Shown here one piece after another: positions 39,173 through 47,731 of a stretch of DNA of 64,000 nucleotides. The notes under the pieces are model-generated. The model saw only the letters and a list, made by a program, of their open reading frames with translations, searched no databases and was not told where the DNA came from. The position numbers and the translations under genes are program-made. Origin of the DNA: SHWB01 sp050246875 (GTDB taxonomy: Bacteria; Pseudomonadota; Alphaproteobacteria; UBA6615). Position 1 is the first letter of the stretch, and each line of letters starts with the position of its first letter. The stretch covers positions 186,001 through 250,000 of the forward strand of contig JBFWVF010000005.1 of assembly GCA_050246875.1 (NCBI GenBank). The letters run 5' to 3'.

Positions 39173-40090
39173 ATGAAGATTTTCCTGACCGGCGCGACCG
39201 GTCTCATCGGCGGCACCATCGCCGCCAAGCTGATCGGCGCCGGGCATACGGTGCGCGGGCTGGTGCGCGACGCCGAGCGCGGCAAGCTGCTGGCGGCCAA
39301 GGGCATCGAGCCGGTCGTCGGCACGCTCGACCATCTCGACACACTGGCCGCCGAGGCGCGGACGGCCGACGCGACGTTCAATACCGCCAACGCCGACAAC
39401 CCCTTCGCCGCCGACGCGCTGGTCAATGCCCTGAAAGGCAGCGGCAAGACGCTCATCCACACCAGCGGATCGACCATCGTCGGCGATCATTCGGCCGGCG
39501 AGTACCCCAGCGCCGTCTACCACGAGGATCTGCGCCGGCCGCAGCCACTGCCGGAGAAGGCCAGCCGCATCGCCACCGACGCGCTGGTCGCGGCCAGCGC
39601 CACCGAGGGCGTGCGCAGCATGGTGCTGTGCCCGACGCTGGTCTACGGCACCGGCCTCGGCGTCCGCACCGTCGGGCCGCAGGTGATGAACTTCATCAAG
39701 CTGGCGCAGGAGCGCGGCCAGCCCTGCCATATCGGCGCCGGCAAGAACGTCTGGTCGCATGTCCATGTCGAGGACTGCGCCGAGGCCTACCTGCTGGCCT
39801 TCGAGAAGGCCCAGGCGGGCGCCTACTACTTTCTCGCCGGCGGCGAGGCGACGTGGCTGGAGATGGCGCAGGCCATCGGCCGTCTGCTCGGCCTCGGCGA
39901 GAAGACCGGCACCATCAGCAACGTCGAGGCGGTACGCCGCTGGGGCGCGCCCTTCGCCCATGCCATGGGTGGCAACAGCCGCCTGTCCTCGGCCAAGGCG
40001 AAGGCCGAACTGGGCTGGTCGCCGAGCCGCAAGTCGATCCTGCACGACATCGAGTTCGGTTCGTTCAAGCAGGCGCTGGCGGCTGGGTGA
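39173..40090 (+). CDS. NAD-dependent epimerase/dehydratase (atypical extended SDR)
   Basis: A 305-residue Rossmann-fold protein with G-A-T-G-L-I-G (7-13). It has the pattern of atypical extended SDRs, but the usual Y-x-x-x-K catalytic pair is not obvious (the relevant stretch reads E-K-A-S-R-I-A-T). Substrate unknown. It lies in plus orientation between metG and holB, which are otherwise typical neighbours on the minus strand, and is followed by a repeat pair. ATG 39173 has a GGGAGAG lead as ribosome site. Confidence 0.78.
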   Translation: MKIFLTGATGLIGGTIAAKLIGAGHTVRGLVRDAERGKLLAAKGIEPVVGTLDHLDTLAAEARTADATFNTANADNPFAADALVNALKGSGKTLIHTSGSTIVGDHSAGEYPSAVYHEDLRRPQPLPEKASRIATDALVAASATEGVRSMVLCPTLVYGTGLGVRTVGPQVMNFIKLAQERGQPCHIGAGKNVWSHVHVEDCAEAYLLAFEKAQAGAYYFLAGGEATWLEMAQAIGRLLGLGEKTGTISNVEAVRRWGAPFAHAMGGNSRLSSAKAKAELGWSPSRKSILHDIEFGSFKQALAAG

Positions 40091-40109
40091 CGGTCCGTGC
40101 GGGCCTCAT

Positions 40110-40206
40110 CCTTCGACAGGCTCAGGATGAGGATGACCGGTCGTGACTTGGTGCCGATCGCAGACACAATGATCCCAGGACATCCTCACCCTGAGCCGGT
40201 CGAAGG
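40110..40206. repeat. Inverted pair of the 23-nt dispersed repeat (pair 4)
   Basis: Arms at 40110-40132 (CCTTCGACAGGCTCAGGATG then AGG, identical to the consensus) and 40184-40206 (CCTCACCCTGAGCCGGTCGA then AGG, two bases different). They sit between the epimerase stop and the holB stop, in a convergent intergenic space. Confidence 0.82.
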
Positions 40207-40233
40207 GCGAGGATGTCCGGCACCGGCGTCGCG

Positions 40234-41394
40234 TTACCGCCGCACCGTCTCGGCCAGGGTGAAGACGGCGTCCATGGCGAGTTGCTTGCGGTCGAGGTTG
40301 AGGCCGTCGCCGCGCGCGAACAGGGTGGCGAGGCGCTCGGCCGCCTCGGCCCAGGCGGCCGGCGCGGCGAGGCCGAGCAGGCGGGCGCGCACCGCCTCCT
40401 CCCCGGCGACGATCTCGGGCGGCCGTTCGCCGCACGCGGCGGCGCGCACGGCGCGCGACAGCCACCACTGCACGAGGTCGGCGAAGGCGCGGAAGGCCGG
40501 CTCGCCGGCATTGCCGCCGAAGCGGTCGGTCGTCGCCGCGAGCCGCTTGCCGTCGAGGGCCGGCAGCGTGCCGAGCAGGGTCATCATCTCGGCGTAGACG
40601 GCGAGGCCGCCGGCCGCCGCCAGCGCCAGCGCCCGGCCGGGGGCGCCGTCGGCGAGGCGGGCGAGCCCGGCCATGGTGGCATCGTCGAGCCCGGCGACGG
40701 CCTTCGCCGCCTCGGTCGGCAGGCCGGTGCGCGCCAGCACCCCCTCCTCGTCCACCGCCTCCGCCAGCGCCGCCTGCGCGGCGGCGCGGCGTTCCTCAAG
40801 TACGGCCAGCACGTCGGCGTCGGCCAGCGGCCGCAGCAGCAGCGTGCGGCAGCGCGAGCGGATGGTCGGCAGCAGCCGCGACGGGGCGTGCGCGACGAGC
40901 AGGAACACCGTGCGGGCCGGCGGCTCCTCGAGCAGCTTCAGCAGGGCGTTCTGGGCGTTGCGGTTCATGTCGTCGGCGGCGTCGACGACGATCACCCGCC
41001 AGCCGCCGCGCGCCGCCGTCTGGTGCAGGAACGGGCCGAGGTCGCGGATGTCGTCGACGGCGATCTCGGTGCGGAAGTTGTAGGGTGCCTTGCGGGCATG
41101 ACTGCGCCGGACGAGGCGCATGTCGGGATGGGAGCCGGCGATGACCTGCCGCGCTCCGGGGTCGGCCGGGTCGGTTGCCAGCCCCTCCCCGGCCGGGCGC
41201 ACCGCCAGCACGGTGCGGGCGAAGCGCCAGGCCAGCGTCGCCTTGCCGATGCCCTGTGGTCCGGCGACGAGCCAGCCATGCGCCAGCCGTCCGCCCTGCC
41301 AGGCATCCGCCAGCAGGCGCGCGGCGGGCGCGTGGCCGACCAGTCCGGCCGCGCGCCGCGGCGCCTCGATGGCGGCGATGATCTCCTCGCTCAC
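40234..41394 (-). CDS. holB: DNA polymerase III subunit delta'
   Basis: Clamp-loader subunit of the replicative polymerase. The 386 residues contain an AAA+ fold with G-P-Q-G-I-G-K-A-T (Walker A-like), the D-A-A-D-D-M-N sensor region, the conserved N-A-L-L-K-L-L-E-E-P-P and S-R-C motif (T-I-R-S-R-C) and a C-terminal collar domain. The GTG start at 41394 overlaps the tmk stop by 4 nt. tmk-holB is a classic gene pair. Confidence 0.92.
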   Translation of the reverse strand: MSEEIIAAIEAPRRAAGLVGHAPAARLLADAWQGGRLAHGWLVAGPQGIGKATLAWRFARTVLAVRPAGEGLATDPADPGARQVIAGSHPDMRLVRRSHARKAPYNFRTEIAVDDIRDLGPFLHQTAARGGWRVIVVDAADDMNRNAQNALLKLLEEPPARTVFLLVAHAPSRLLPTIRSRCRTLLLRPLADADVLAVLEERRAAAQAALAEAVDEEGVLARTGLPTEAAKAVAGLDDATMAGLARLADGAPGRALALAAAGGLAVYAEMMTLLGTLPALDGKRLAATTDRFGGNAGEPAFRAFADLVQWWLSRAVRAAACGERPPEIVAGEEAVRARLLGLAAPAAWAEAAERLATLFARGDGLNLDRKQLAMDAVFTLAETVRR

Positions 41395-42035
41395 GGGGCG
41401 GCCAGCCTGATCGAAAGACGCGCGCCGACGGCCGCGGCAACCTGCGCCGCCACGGCGTCGACCGATGCGGTGGCGTCGATGACGACGCAGCGGCCCGGCT
41501 CGCGGCGGGCAATGTCGAGGAAGCCGGCGCGCAGGCGCTCGTGGAAGGCGATGTCCATGCGTTCGTAACGGGTCTCGGCGCCTTGCCGCGTGGCGGCGCG
41601 GGCCAACCCCTGCTCGACAGGCAGGTCGAGGATCAGTGTCAGGTCCGGGGCGAACTCGCCGGCAATGAGGCCGTGGACCGTCGCCACGGCGACGCGCGAC
41701 AGGCCATGCCCGCTGCCCTGGTAGGCCATCGTGGAATCGGCGAAGCGGTCCGACACCACCCAGCGTCCGGCCTCGAGGGCCGGCCAGACGGTGCGGACGA
41801 GGTGGTCGCGGCGCGCGGCGGCGTGCAGCAACAGTTCGCTGGTGGCGTCCCAGCGGTCGGTCTCGCCGGTCACCAGCAAGGCGCGGATGGCGTCCGCGCC
41901 CGGCGAGCCGCCGGGCTCGCGCGTTCGCACCGTGGCGATGCCGGCGCCGTCCAGTGCCGCGACGAGGCGCGCCACCTGCGTCGACTTGCCGGCTCCCTCG
42001 CCGCCCTCGAAGGTGATGAACCGCCCGCGCGCCAT
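41391..42035 (-). CDS. tmk: Thymidylate kinase
   Basis: Phosphorylates dTMP to dTDP. The 214 residues have the P-loop E-G-G-E-G-A-G-K-S (10-18), the D-R-F-A-D-S substrate motif, and the L-I-D-like L-D-L-P-V-E-Q-G-L-A-R lid-region pattern. ATG 42035 is the only start that gives the usual short lead before the P-loop. Upstream is dacC (53 nt), downstream holB (overlap). Confidence 0.95.
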   Translation of the reverse strand: MARGRFITFEGGEGAGKSTQVARLVAALDGAGIATVRTREPGGSPGADAIRALLVTGETDRWDATSELLLHAAARRDHLVRTVWPALEAGRWVVSDRFADSTMAYQGSGHGLSRVAVATVHGLIAGEFAPDLTLILDLPVEQGLARAATRQGAETRYERMDIAFHERLRAGFLDIARREPGRCVVIDATASVDAVAAQVAAAVGARLSIRLAAP

Positions 42036-42087
42036 GCCGCCCTTATAGCAGGCTGGGGACGGTGCGCCTCCACGTCCCCGCCGGGGG

Positions 42088-43221
42088 TCAGCTTCCCGGT
42101 CCCCACACGAGATGGGAGACCGCCGTCTGGATGCGGCCGAAGAAGTCGAGGCCCTCGACCGCGTTCGCCGCATAGAGCGGGCGCTCGATCGGCGCCATGT
42201 CCGGGGCGGTGAGCACCAGCCGGGCGATCGGCTGGCCGGCGGCGATCGGCGCCGGCACCGGGCCGTCGTAGCGCACAATCACCTTGAGCTGCTGGCGCGC
42301 CCGGCGCGGCAGCGTGACGACGAGGTCCTTGTCGAGGACGAGGCCGACCGACGGCGCCTGGCCGAGCCAGACCTCGGCCGTCTCGACCGGCGCGCCCTTG
42401 CGGAACAGGGCGTAGTTGCCGAATTCGCGAAAGCCCCACTCGATCAGCTTCTCGGACTCCGTCGCGCGCTCCTGCATGCTGCTCATGCCGTTGAGCACGA
42501 GGATCAGGCGGCGGCCATCGCGCTCGCACGAAGCGACGAGACCATACCCGGACTGCTCGGTATGGCCGGTCTTCAGTCCGTCGCAGTGCATGTCCTTGTA
42601 GACCAGCGGGTTGCGGTTGCCCTGCCGGATGTTGTTCCAGACGAATTCCTTCTCCGCGTAGTAGTGGTAGTACTCGTGGTCGTCGGCGATCACGCGGCGC
42701 GACAGCTCGGCCAGCTCGCGCGAGGTGGTGACGTGCTCGGGGTCGGGCCAGCCGGTCGCGTTGCGGAAGGTCGTCACCTTAAGGCCCATCTCGCGCGCCT
42801 TGGCGGTCATGCGCTCGGCGAAGGCCTCCTCGCTGCCGGCGATGGCTTCGGCGACGACGACCGAGGAATCGTTGCCCGACTGCACGACGATGCCGCGGAT
42901 CAGCGCCTCGACCGGCACGCGGTTGCCGATGCCGACGAACATCTTGGAGCCGCCCATCCGCCACGCCTTTTCCGAAACCGGCAACTGGTCGTCGAGCTTC
43001 AGCTTGCCCTTGCGGATCTCCTCGAACAGCAGATAGGCGGTCATGATCTTCGTCATCGACGCCGGGTACATCACCTCGTCGGCGTTCTTGGCGAACAGTT
43101 CCGTGCCCGTCTCGAAATCGATCATCAGCGCCTGCTTCGCCTTCGTTTCGTAAGCGACGGCGGGCGCCGCGGCGGCCGCGGCGACGAGGGCGAGGGCGGC
43201 GATCGAAGACAGTCTGGGCAT
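42088..43221 (-). CDS. dacC: D-alanyl-D-alanine carboxypeptidase (PBP5/6 family)
   Basis: Periplasmic penicillin-binding protein that trims the terminal D-Ala of the pentapeptide stem. The 377-residue precursor has a signal peptide (about 1-23) and all three serine-enzyme motifs: S-M-T-K (S55-K58), S-G-N (115-117) and K-T-G (217-219). The C-terminal beta-domain ends in an amphipathic membrane-anchoring stretch. ATG 43221 is preferred; a GTG two codons upstream could also serve. Located between rlpA and tmk, typical for alphaproteobacteria. Confidence 0.93.
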   Translation of the reverse strand: MPRLSSIAALALVAAAAAAPAVAYETKAKQALMIDFETGTELFAKNADEVMYPASMTKIMTAYLLFEEIRKGKLKLDDQLPVSEKAWRMGGSKMFVGIGNRVPVEALIRGIVVQSGNDSSVVVAEAIAGSEEAFAERMTAKAREMGLKVTTFRNATGWPDPEHVTTSRELAELSRRVIADDHEYYHYYAEKEFVWNNIRQGNRNPLVYKDMHCDGLKTGHTEQSGYGLVASCERDGRRLILVLNGMSSMQERATESEKLIEWGFREFGNYALFRKGAPVETAEVWLGQAPSVGLVLDKDLVVTLPRRARQQLKVIVRYDGPVPAPIAAGQPIARLVLTAPDMAPIERPLYAANAVEGLDFFGRIQTAVSHLVWGPGS

Positions 43222-43316
43222 GGCCACGGTATTCCCGGTCGGGCGAACGGTTGGAGCGGTGATCCGGTTCCGCCGCCAGCGTGACCGGCGACGGTGGCGA
43301 CAATGCGGCGCCGGCA

Positions 43317-44339
43317 CTACTCGACGATGATCAGCGCCTCGCGCTGGCAGCAGGAAATGACCTGCGTCAGCAGGGCGTCGGCCTGGTCGACGGTGTCCAG
43401 CGGTCCGACTCGCACGCGGTACAGGTCGCCGTTGGTGCTGCTGGTCCGGCTGATATGGGTCGAGCCGAGCGACTGCAGGCGGTCGCGCATCCGCAGGGCA
43501 TTGTCGAGGCGGCCGAAGGCGCCGGCCTGGACGTAGATGCCGGTCGGGCTGACCGGCAGGATGTCCACCTTGTCGGTCAGCCGCGGCGGCTGCGCCACGG
43601 GCGGTCGCGCGGCGGCCACCGGCGGCGGCTGCGGCGTCACCGGCGCACGCGGGGCCGTCGCCGGCGGCGTGCGCGCCGGCGGCACGCGGGCGATCTGGGT
43701 GTCCGGGCCGCCCGGCACCGGGGGCAGCGGCTCGGCGGCGACGGTCTCGCGCGGCGCGGCGGCGACCTGAAGCTGGTCACGGCGCCCTTCCGGCGAGTTG
43801 AGCGAGGCGAGTTTGATCTGCTGGCTTTCCTCGGGAAGGATTTCGACCTTCACCTTGGCCGTGCCGTTGCGCTCGAAGCCGAGGAGCTGGGCGCCGCGGC
43901 GCGAGACGTCGATGATGCGGCCGCGTGCGAAGGGCCCGCGGTCGTTGACCGTCAGCACGATCGAGCGGCCGTTCTCAAGGTTCGTCACCCGCACGACGCT
44001 GGGCATCGGCAGGGTGCGGTGCGCCGCGGTCAGGGCGTTCTGGTCGTAGGTCTCGCCGTTGGCTGTCGAGCGGCCGTGGAAGCCGGGGCCGTACCACGAG
44101 GCGATGCCGGTCTCGCGGTAGTCGTAGTCCTCGGCCGGGTAGTACCAGATGCCCTCGATCTGGTAGGGCGTGCCGACCTTGTAGCGCCCGCTGCCGGGCG
44201 GCTGCTGCGGCACCGGCTCCTGCGTGCGCTTGGCCGTGTTGACGAGGAATTCCGTCTCGGCGCAGCCGCCGAGGACGAGCGCCGTCAGCGCGGCGGCGGC
44301 CAGCAGTCCAAGGTGACGCGGGCGGGCGGCGCTCCTCAT
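43317..44339 (-). CDS. rlpA: RlpA-family septal lytic transglycosylase lipoprotein
   Basis: Outer-membrane lipoprotein active on denuded glycan strands. The 340 residues carry lipobox L-G-G-C (C26), a double-psi beta-barrel catalytic domain (about 77-170, with G-I-A-S-W-Y-G, G-E-x-Y-D and V-N-D-R-G-P-F), a Pro/Ala-rich linker (about 210-262), and a C-terminal SPOR peptidoglycan-binding domain (about 265-340). ATG 44339 overlaps the mltB stop by 4 nt. The two enzymes together act on the cell wall. Confidence 0.92.
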   Translation of the reverse strand: MRSAARPRHLGLLAAAALTALVLGGCAETEFLVNTAKRTQEPVPQQPPGSGRYKVGTPYQIEGIWYYPAEDYDYRETGIASWYGPGFHGRSTANGETYDQNALTAAHRTLPMPSVVRVTNLENGRSIVLTVNDRGPFARGRIIDVSRRGAQLLGFERNGTAKVKVEILPEESQQIKLASLNSPEGRRDQLQVAAAPRETVAAEPLPPVPGGPDTQIARVPPARTPPATAPRAPVTPQPPPVAAARPPVAQPPRLTDKVDILPVSPTGIYVQAGAFGRLDNALRMRDRLQSLGSTHISRTSSTNGDLYRVRVGPLDTVDQADALLTQVISCCQREALIIVE

Positions 44340-45310
44340 GGCGCACCGATGCGGTCGGACAGCAGGCCGACCGCCGTGGCGAAGTAGAGCGAACGGTTCC
44401 AGCGCATGATGGCGCGGTAGTTGTCGTAGACGAGGAAGGCCGGCCCGCCGGCACCGCCCGGCAGGACGATCGAGGCCGACAGGTCGCGCTCGGGCAGGTC
44501 GCCGCCGTCGGCGCGCCGCACGCCGCGCTTCTGCCACTCGGTCAGCGTCTTCGCCACCTTGAGGTCGGCGTCGGCGGCGTCGAAGCCGGCCGGCAGTTTC
44601 ACCTCGCGCCCCCAGGTCAGGTCGTTGTTCCAGCCGACGCTTTTCAGGTAGTTGGCGGCCGAGGCGAAGACGTCGGCATGGGTGCCCCAGATGTCCTTGG
44701 CGCCGTCGCCGTTCCAGTCGATGGCGTAGGCGAGGAAGCTCGACGGCATGAACTGGCTGTGGCCCATGGCCCCGGCCCAGGAGCCCATCATGCTGGCCGG
44801 CCGGACGTGGCCCTGATCGACGATCTTCAGCGCCGCCAGCAGCTCGCCGCGGAAATAGTCGGCCCGCCTGCCCTCCCAGGCCAGCGTCGCCAGCGCGCCG
44901 ATGACCGAAAAACTGCCGGTGTAGCCGCCGTAGCTGGTCTCGATGCCCCACAGGGCGACGATGAAGCGCGGCTGCACGCCGAAGCGTTGCGCCACCTCCT
45001 CGAGGATCGCCCTGTGCTCGACGAGCTTGGCGCGGCCGGTGGCGATGCGCGTCGGCGACAGGATGCGCCCGATGTAGTCGTCGAAGGTGACGGTGCGCTC
45101 GGGCTGCTTGCGGTCCAGTTCGATGACGCGCGGAATGGGTTCGAGGCCGGTCAGCGCCGCCTCGATCGTGGCCGCCGAGATGCCCTTGGCCGCCGCCTCG
45201 CTGCGAAAGCCGTCGAGCCAGTTGTTGAAGTCGGCATCGGTCGCCGCGGCGGCCGGTGCCGTCGCGAGGAATGCCGTCATGGCCAGAATGCCGAAGCTGC
45301 GCGCCCGCAT
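44336..45310 (-). CDS. mltB: Lytic murein transglycosylase MltB family
   Basis: Cleaves peptidoglycan glycan strands with anhydro-muramic acid formation. The 324-residue precursor has a signal peptide (about 1-23), the catalytic Glu in W-G-I-E-T-S-Y-G (E124), G-A-M-G-H-S-Q-F-M-P (EF-hand-like region of the SLT family 3), and N-G-D-G loop. No lipobox Cys is seen, so it is likely periplasmic-soluble. First gene of the mltB-rlpA-dacC-tmk-holB minus operon, divergent from the persulfide dioxygenase gene. Confidence 0.92.
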   Translation of the reverse strand: MRARSFGILAMTAFLATAPAAAATDADFNNWLDGFRSEAAAKGISAATIEAALTGLEPIPRVIELDRKQPERTVTFDDYIGRILSPTRIATGRAKLVEHRAILEEVAQRFGVQPRFIVALWGIETSYGGYTGSFSVIGALATLAWEGRRADYFRGELLAALKIVDQGHVRPASMMGSWAGAMGHSQFMPSSFLAYAIDWNGDGAKDIWGTHADVFASAANYLKSVGWNNDLTWGREVKLPAGFDAADADLKVAKTLTEWQKRGVRRADGGDLPERDLSASIVLPGGAGGPAFLVYDNYRAIMRWNRSLYFATAVGLLSDRIGAP

Positions 45311-45410
45311 CGCGCCGAACCTGTCCGCTGCCGTCGGACACAAGCCTGTGCCATACGCCCGCGCGTCGGCGCAATCCCGTGCGCGTGACGTTTCGCCATC
45401 CGGCGGCGTC

Positions 45411-45439
45411 TGCCAATTGGCACGGTGACCGTGTAGAAT
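45411..45439 (+). promoter_or_regulatory. Overlapping palindromes and -10-like hexamer before persulfide dioxygenase
   Basis: TGCCAATTGGCA (45411-45422) is a perfect 12-bp palindrome. It overlaps CACGGTGACCGTG (45421-45433), a perfect 13-bp odd-centred one. TAGAAT at 45434-45439 is a good -10 hexamer right after both. The site lies between the divergent mltB and persulfide dioxygenase genes, 22 nt upstream of the latter's ATG. Two stacked palindromes ending at a -10 suggest repressor or activator operators; the regulator is unknown. Confidence 0.5.
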
Positions 45440-45460
45440 GTGGCGACTCCGGGGGCCGCG

Positions 45461-46507
45461 ATGATTTTCCGCCAGCTCTTCGACAAGACCTCCTCGACCT
45501 ACACCTACCTGCTGGCCAGCCGTCCCGGCGGCGAGGCGCTGATCATCGACCCGGTGATCGAGAATGTGCCGCTCTACCTGCGGCTGGTCGATGAACTCGG
45601 CCTGCGGCTGCTGAAGGCCGTCGATACGCACGTCCATGCCGACCACATCACCGGCCTTGGTGCGCTGCGCGACCGCACCCGCTGCATCACCGTGATGGGC
45701 GAGCAGGCGGGCGTCGACACGGTCTCGATGCGCGTGGCCGACGGCGACACGGTGGACATCGAGGGGCTCAGCCTGCGCGCCCTCTACACCCCGGGCCACA
45801 CGGACGATTCCTACTGCTTCGCCATGGACGACCGGGTCTTCACCGGCGACACGCTGCTGATCCGCGGCAGCGGCCGCACGGACTTCCAGAATGGCGATTC
45901 GCGCGCGGCTTACGACTCGATCTTCAACAAGCTGCTGAAGCTGCCCGACGACACGCTGGTCTACCCGGCGCACGACTACAAGGGCGAGACGGTGTCGACC
46001 ATCGGCGAGGAGCGACGCTTCAACCCGCGCCTGCAGGTGAAGTCCGCCGACGAGTACGCGGCGCTGATGGCCGGCCTCAAGCTCGGCAATCCGAAGATGA
46101 TGGACGTGGCCGTGCCGGCCAATCGCAAGGTCGGTCTCGACCAGGCCGAACTCGCCGTCGCCGGCCTGTCGCTGGAGCCCGCCGACACCATCCCGCGCCT
46201 GCCGCTGAAGGACATGCTGCTGGTCGACCTGCGCGACGACGGCGAGCGCGAGCGCACCGGCATCATCCCCGGCTCGCTGCACGCGCCCTACGGCGAACTG
46301 GCGCACTACCTGCGCACCGGCGGCATCCTCGCCGAACTGGCGCGCGCATCGGGCCGCCGCCTCGTCTTCTACTGCGCCTTCGGCGAACGCTCGGCGCTGG
46401 CCGTGAAGGCCGCGATGGAAGCCGGCCTGCCCCCGCCCCTCAATTTGCGCGGCGGCGTCGACGCCTGGAAGAAGGCGGGCGGTCCGCTGGAGCGGCTGGC
46501 GGGGTGA
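45461..46507 (+). CDS. Persulfide dioxygenase-rhodanese fusion (ETHE1-like)
   Basis: The 348 residues join an MBL-fold persulfide dioxygenase (about 1-230) to a rhodanese domain (about 250-348). The dioxygenase half has T-H-V-H-A-D-H (H57, H59, D61, H62), T-P-G-H-T and G-D-T-L-L-I-R-G-S-G-R-T-D metal/substrate motifs of the ETHE1/PDO group. The rhodanese half has the active loop C-A-F-G-E-R-S with C305. Such fusions oxidise glutathione persulfide and move sulfane sulfur in sulfide detoxification. A GTG at 45440 would also be in frame. No sulfide:quinone reductase is seen nearby. Confidence 0.88.
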   Translation: MIFRQLFDKTSSTYTYLLASRPGGEALIIDPVIENVPLYLRLVDELGLRLLKAVDTHVHADHITGLGALRDRTRCITVMGEQAGVDTVSMRVADGDTVDIEGLSLRALYTPGHTDDSYCFAMDDRVFTGDTLLIRGSGRTDFQNGDSRAAYDSIFNKLLKLPDDTLVYPAHDYKGETVSTIGEERRFNPRLQVKSADEYAALMAGLKLGNPKMMDVAVPANRKVGLDQAELAVAGLSLEPADTIPRLPLKDMLLVDLRDDGERERTGIIPGSLHAPYGELAHYLRTGGILAELARASGRRLVFYCAFGERSALAVKAAMEAGLPPPLNLRGGVDAWKKAGGPLERLAG

Positions 46508-46524
46508 GCGATGGACGCAACTGG

Positions 46525-46692
46525 ATGATCACTTTCTATACGTTCCGAATATTCTTTCTGGCAGGCATCGTATACGTGGTCTCGGATATCCTGTTTAAAA
46601 AAAGGATAAAGAACTTCCTCCCGAAGCGTCATGGAATCAAAATATCGTCTTTCGATATTTGTCTCAATTGTAGTCGAGTGATAGTTTATTGA
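46525..46692 (+). CDS. Putative small membrane protein in AT-rich patch
   Basis: A 55-residue reading frame (62 if started at the GTG at 46504, which overlaps the preceding stop). It has one strong hydrophobic segment (about residues 4-24, F-Y-T-F-R-I-F-F-L-A-G-I-V-Y-V-V), then a basic stretch K-K-R-I-K-N and a C-L-N-C pair. The codons are AT-rich, unlike every neighbouring gene. No family is recognised and no clear ribosome site is seen, so it may not be expressed. Low certainty. Confidence 0.35.
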   Translation: MITFYTFRIFFLAGIVYVVSDILFKKRIKNFLPKRHGIKISSFDICLNCSRVIVY

Positions 46693-46709
46693 GGATAGGG
46701 AATATTAAA

Positions 46710-46856
46710 ATGAAAATACCTATGAAACTGGTTGAGTTGAAATTAAAAAAGGGGAAAAATGCTTCCAGAAATCTTAAATATTTCTATTGGTTTGTTCAGT
46801 TTTATCTAATAATTCTTATAGCTTATGTATTGTATCGGTGGATCGAAAAAATGTAG
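46710..46856 (+). CDS. Putative 48-residue basic membrane micro-protein
   Basis: An ATG-TAG frame of 48 residues: a Lys-rich N-terminal third (M-K-I-P-M-K-L-V-E-L-K), then a hydrophobic helix Y-W-F-V-Q-F-Y-L-I-I-L-I-A-Y-V-L-Y, and a short basic end. A good ribosome site (AGGG, 46697-46700) lies 9 nt before the ATG. The architecture resembles small toxins or membrane stress peptides, but no family is recognised. It lies 17 nt downstream of the previous micro-ORF in the same AT-rich patch. Confidence 0.4.
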   Translation: MKIPMKLVELKLKKGKNASRNLKYFYWFVQFYLIILIAYVLYRWIEKM

Positions 46857-46898
46857 GTGCGTCGCACGTTGATGCGAGTGCGTTCAAAGGGGAATGAT

Positions 46899-47663
46899 AT
46901 GGCCGGTCGGGTGGCGGGGAAGGTGGCGCTGGTGACGGGAGGCGCGCGCGGGATCGGGCGGGCCTGCGCCGAGCTGTTCGTCGCCGAGGGCGGGCGCGTG
47001 GCGCTGTTCGACCGCAACGCCGAGGGCGCGGCGGCGGCGGCGCGGGAGATCGGTGCCGGCACCGTCGCCATCGCCGGTGACGTCACCGTCGAGGCCGACT
47101 GGCAGCGCGCGGTGGCGCAAACCGTCGAGGCGCTGGGCGGCCTCAACATCCTGGTCAACGCCGCCGGCATTGCCATCGTCGGCACCGTCGAGGACACCTC
47201 GCTGGAGGACTGGAAGCGCGTCCACGCGGTCGACCTCGACAGCGTCTTCCTCGGCTGCAAGACGGCCATCCCGGCGATGGCCAAATCGGGCGGCGGCTCG
47301 ATCGTCAACCTGTCCTCGATCGCCGGCATCGTCGCCAGCCACAACTTCGCCGCCTACAACTCGGCCAAGGCCGGGGTGCGGCACCTGACCAAGTCGGTGG
47401 CGCTGCACTGCGCGCGCAAGAAATACGGCATCCGCTGCAATTCGGTGCATCCGGCGTTCATCGATACGCCCATGCTCGACGACATCATGCGCAAGGACCG
47501 CACGCGCGACGAAAGCGTCGACCGGCTGGCCTCGCAGCTTCCCCTCGGCCGCGTCGGCACGGCGCGCGATATCGCCTATGGCGTGCTCTACCTCGCCAGC
47601 GAAGAGAGCGCCTTCATGACCGGTGCCGAGCTGGTGCTCGACGGCGGCGTCAGCGCCATGTAG
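46899..47663 (+). CDS. SDR-family oxidoreductase (classical)
   Basis: A 254-residue NAD(P)-dependent classical short-chain dehydrogenase with T-G-G-A-R-G-I-G (13-20), N-A-A-G (87-90), catalytic S140, Y153 and K157 (Y-N-S-A-K), and the usual C-terminal substrate region ending in D-G-G. ATG 46899 has a AAAGGGG ribosome site. First gene of a plus-strand group with fmdA, AKR and two further SDRs. Substrate unknown. Confidence 0.88.
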   Translation: MAGRVAGKVALVTGGARGIGRACAELFVAEGGRVALFDRNAEGAAAAAREIGAGTVAIAGDVTVEADWQRAVAQTVEALGGLNILVNAAGIAIVGTVEDTSLEDWKRVHAVDLDSVFLGCKTAIPAMAKSGGGSIVNLSSIAGIVASHNFAAYNSAKAGVRHLTKSVALHCARKKYGIRCNSVHPAFIDTPMLDDIMRKDRTRDESVDRLASQLPLGRVGTARDIAYGVLYLASEESAFMTGAELVLDGGVSAM

Positions 47664-47731
47664 GCCGGTTGCCGCCGCGCGGCCGGCGGGACACAATCCC
47701 GGCCCCTGCCCTGCCACCGCGCGAGGCCGCC

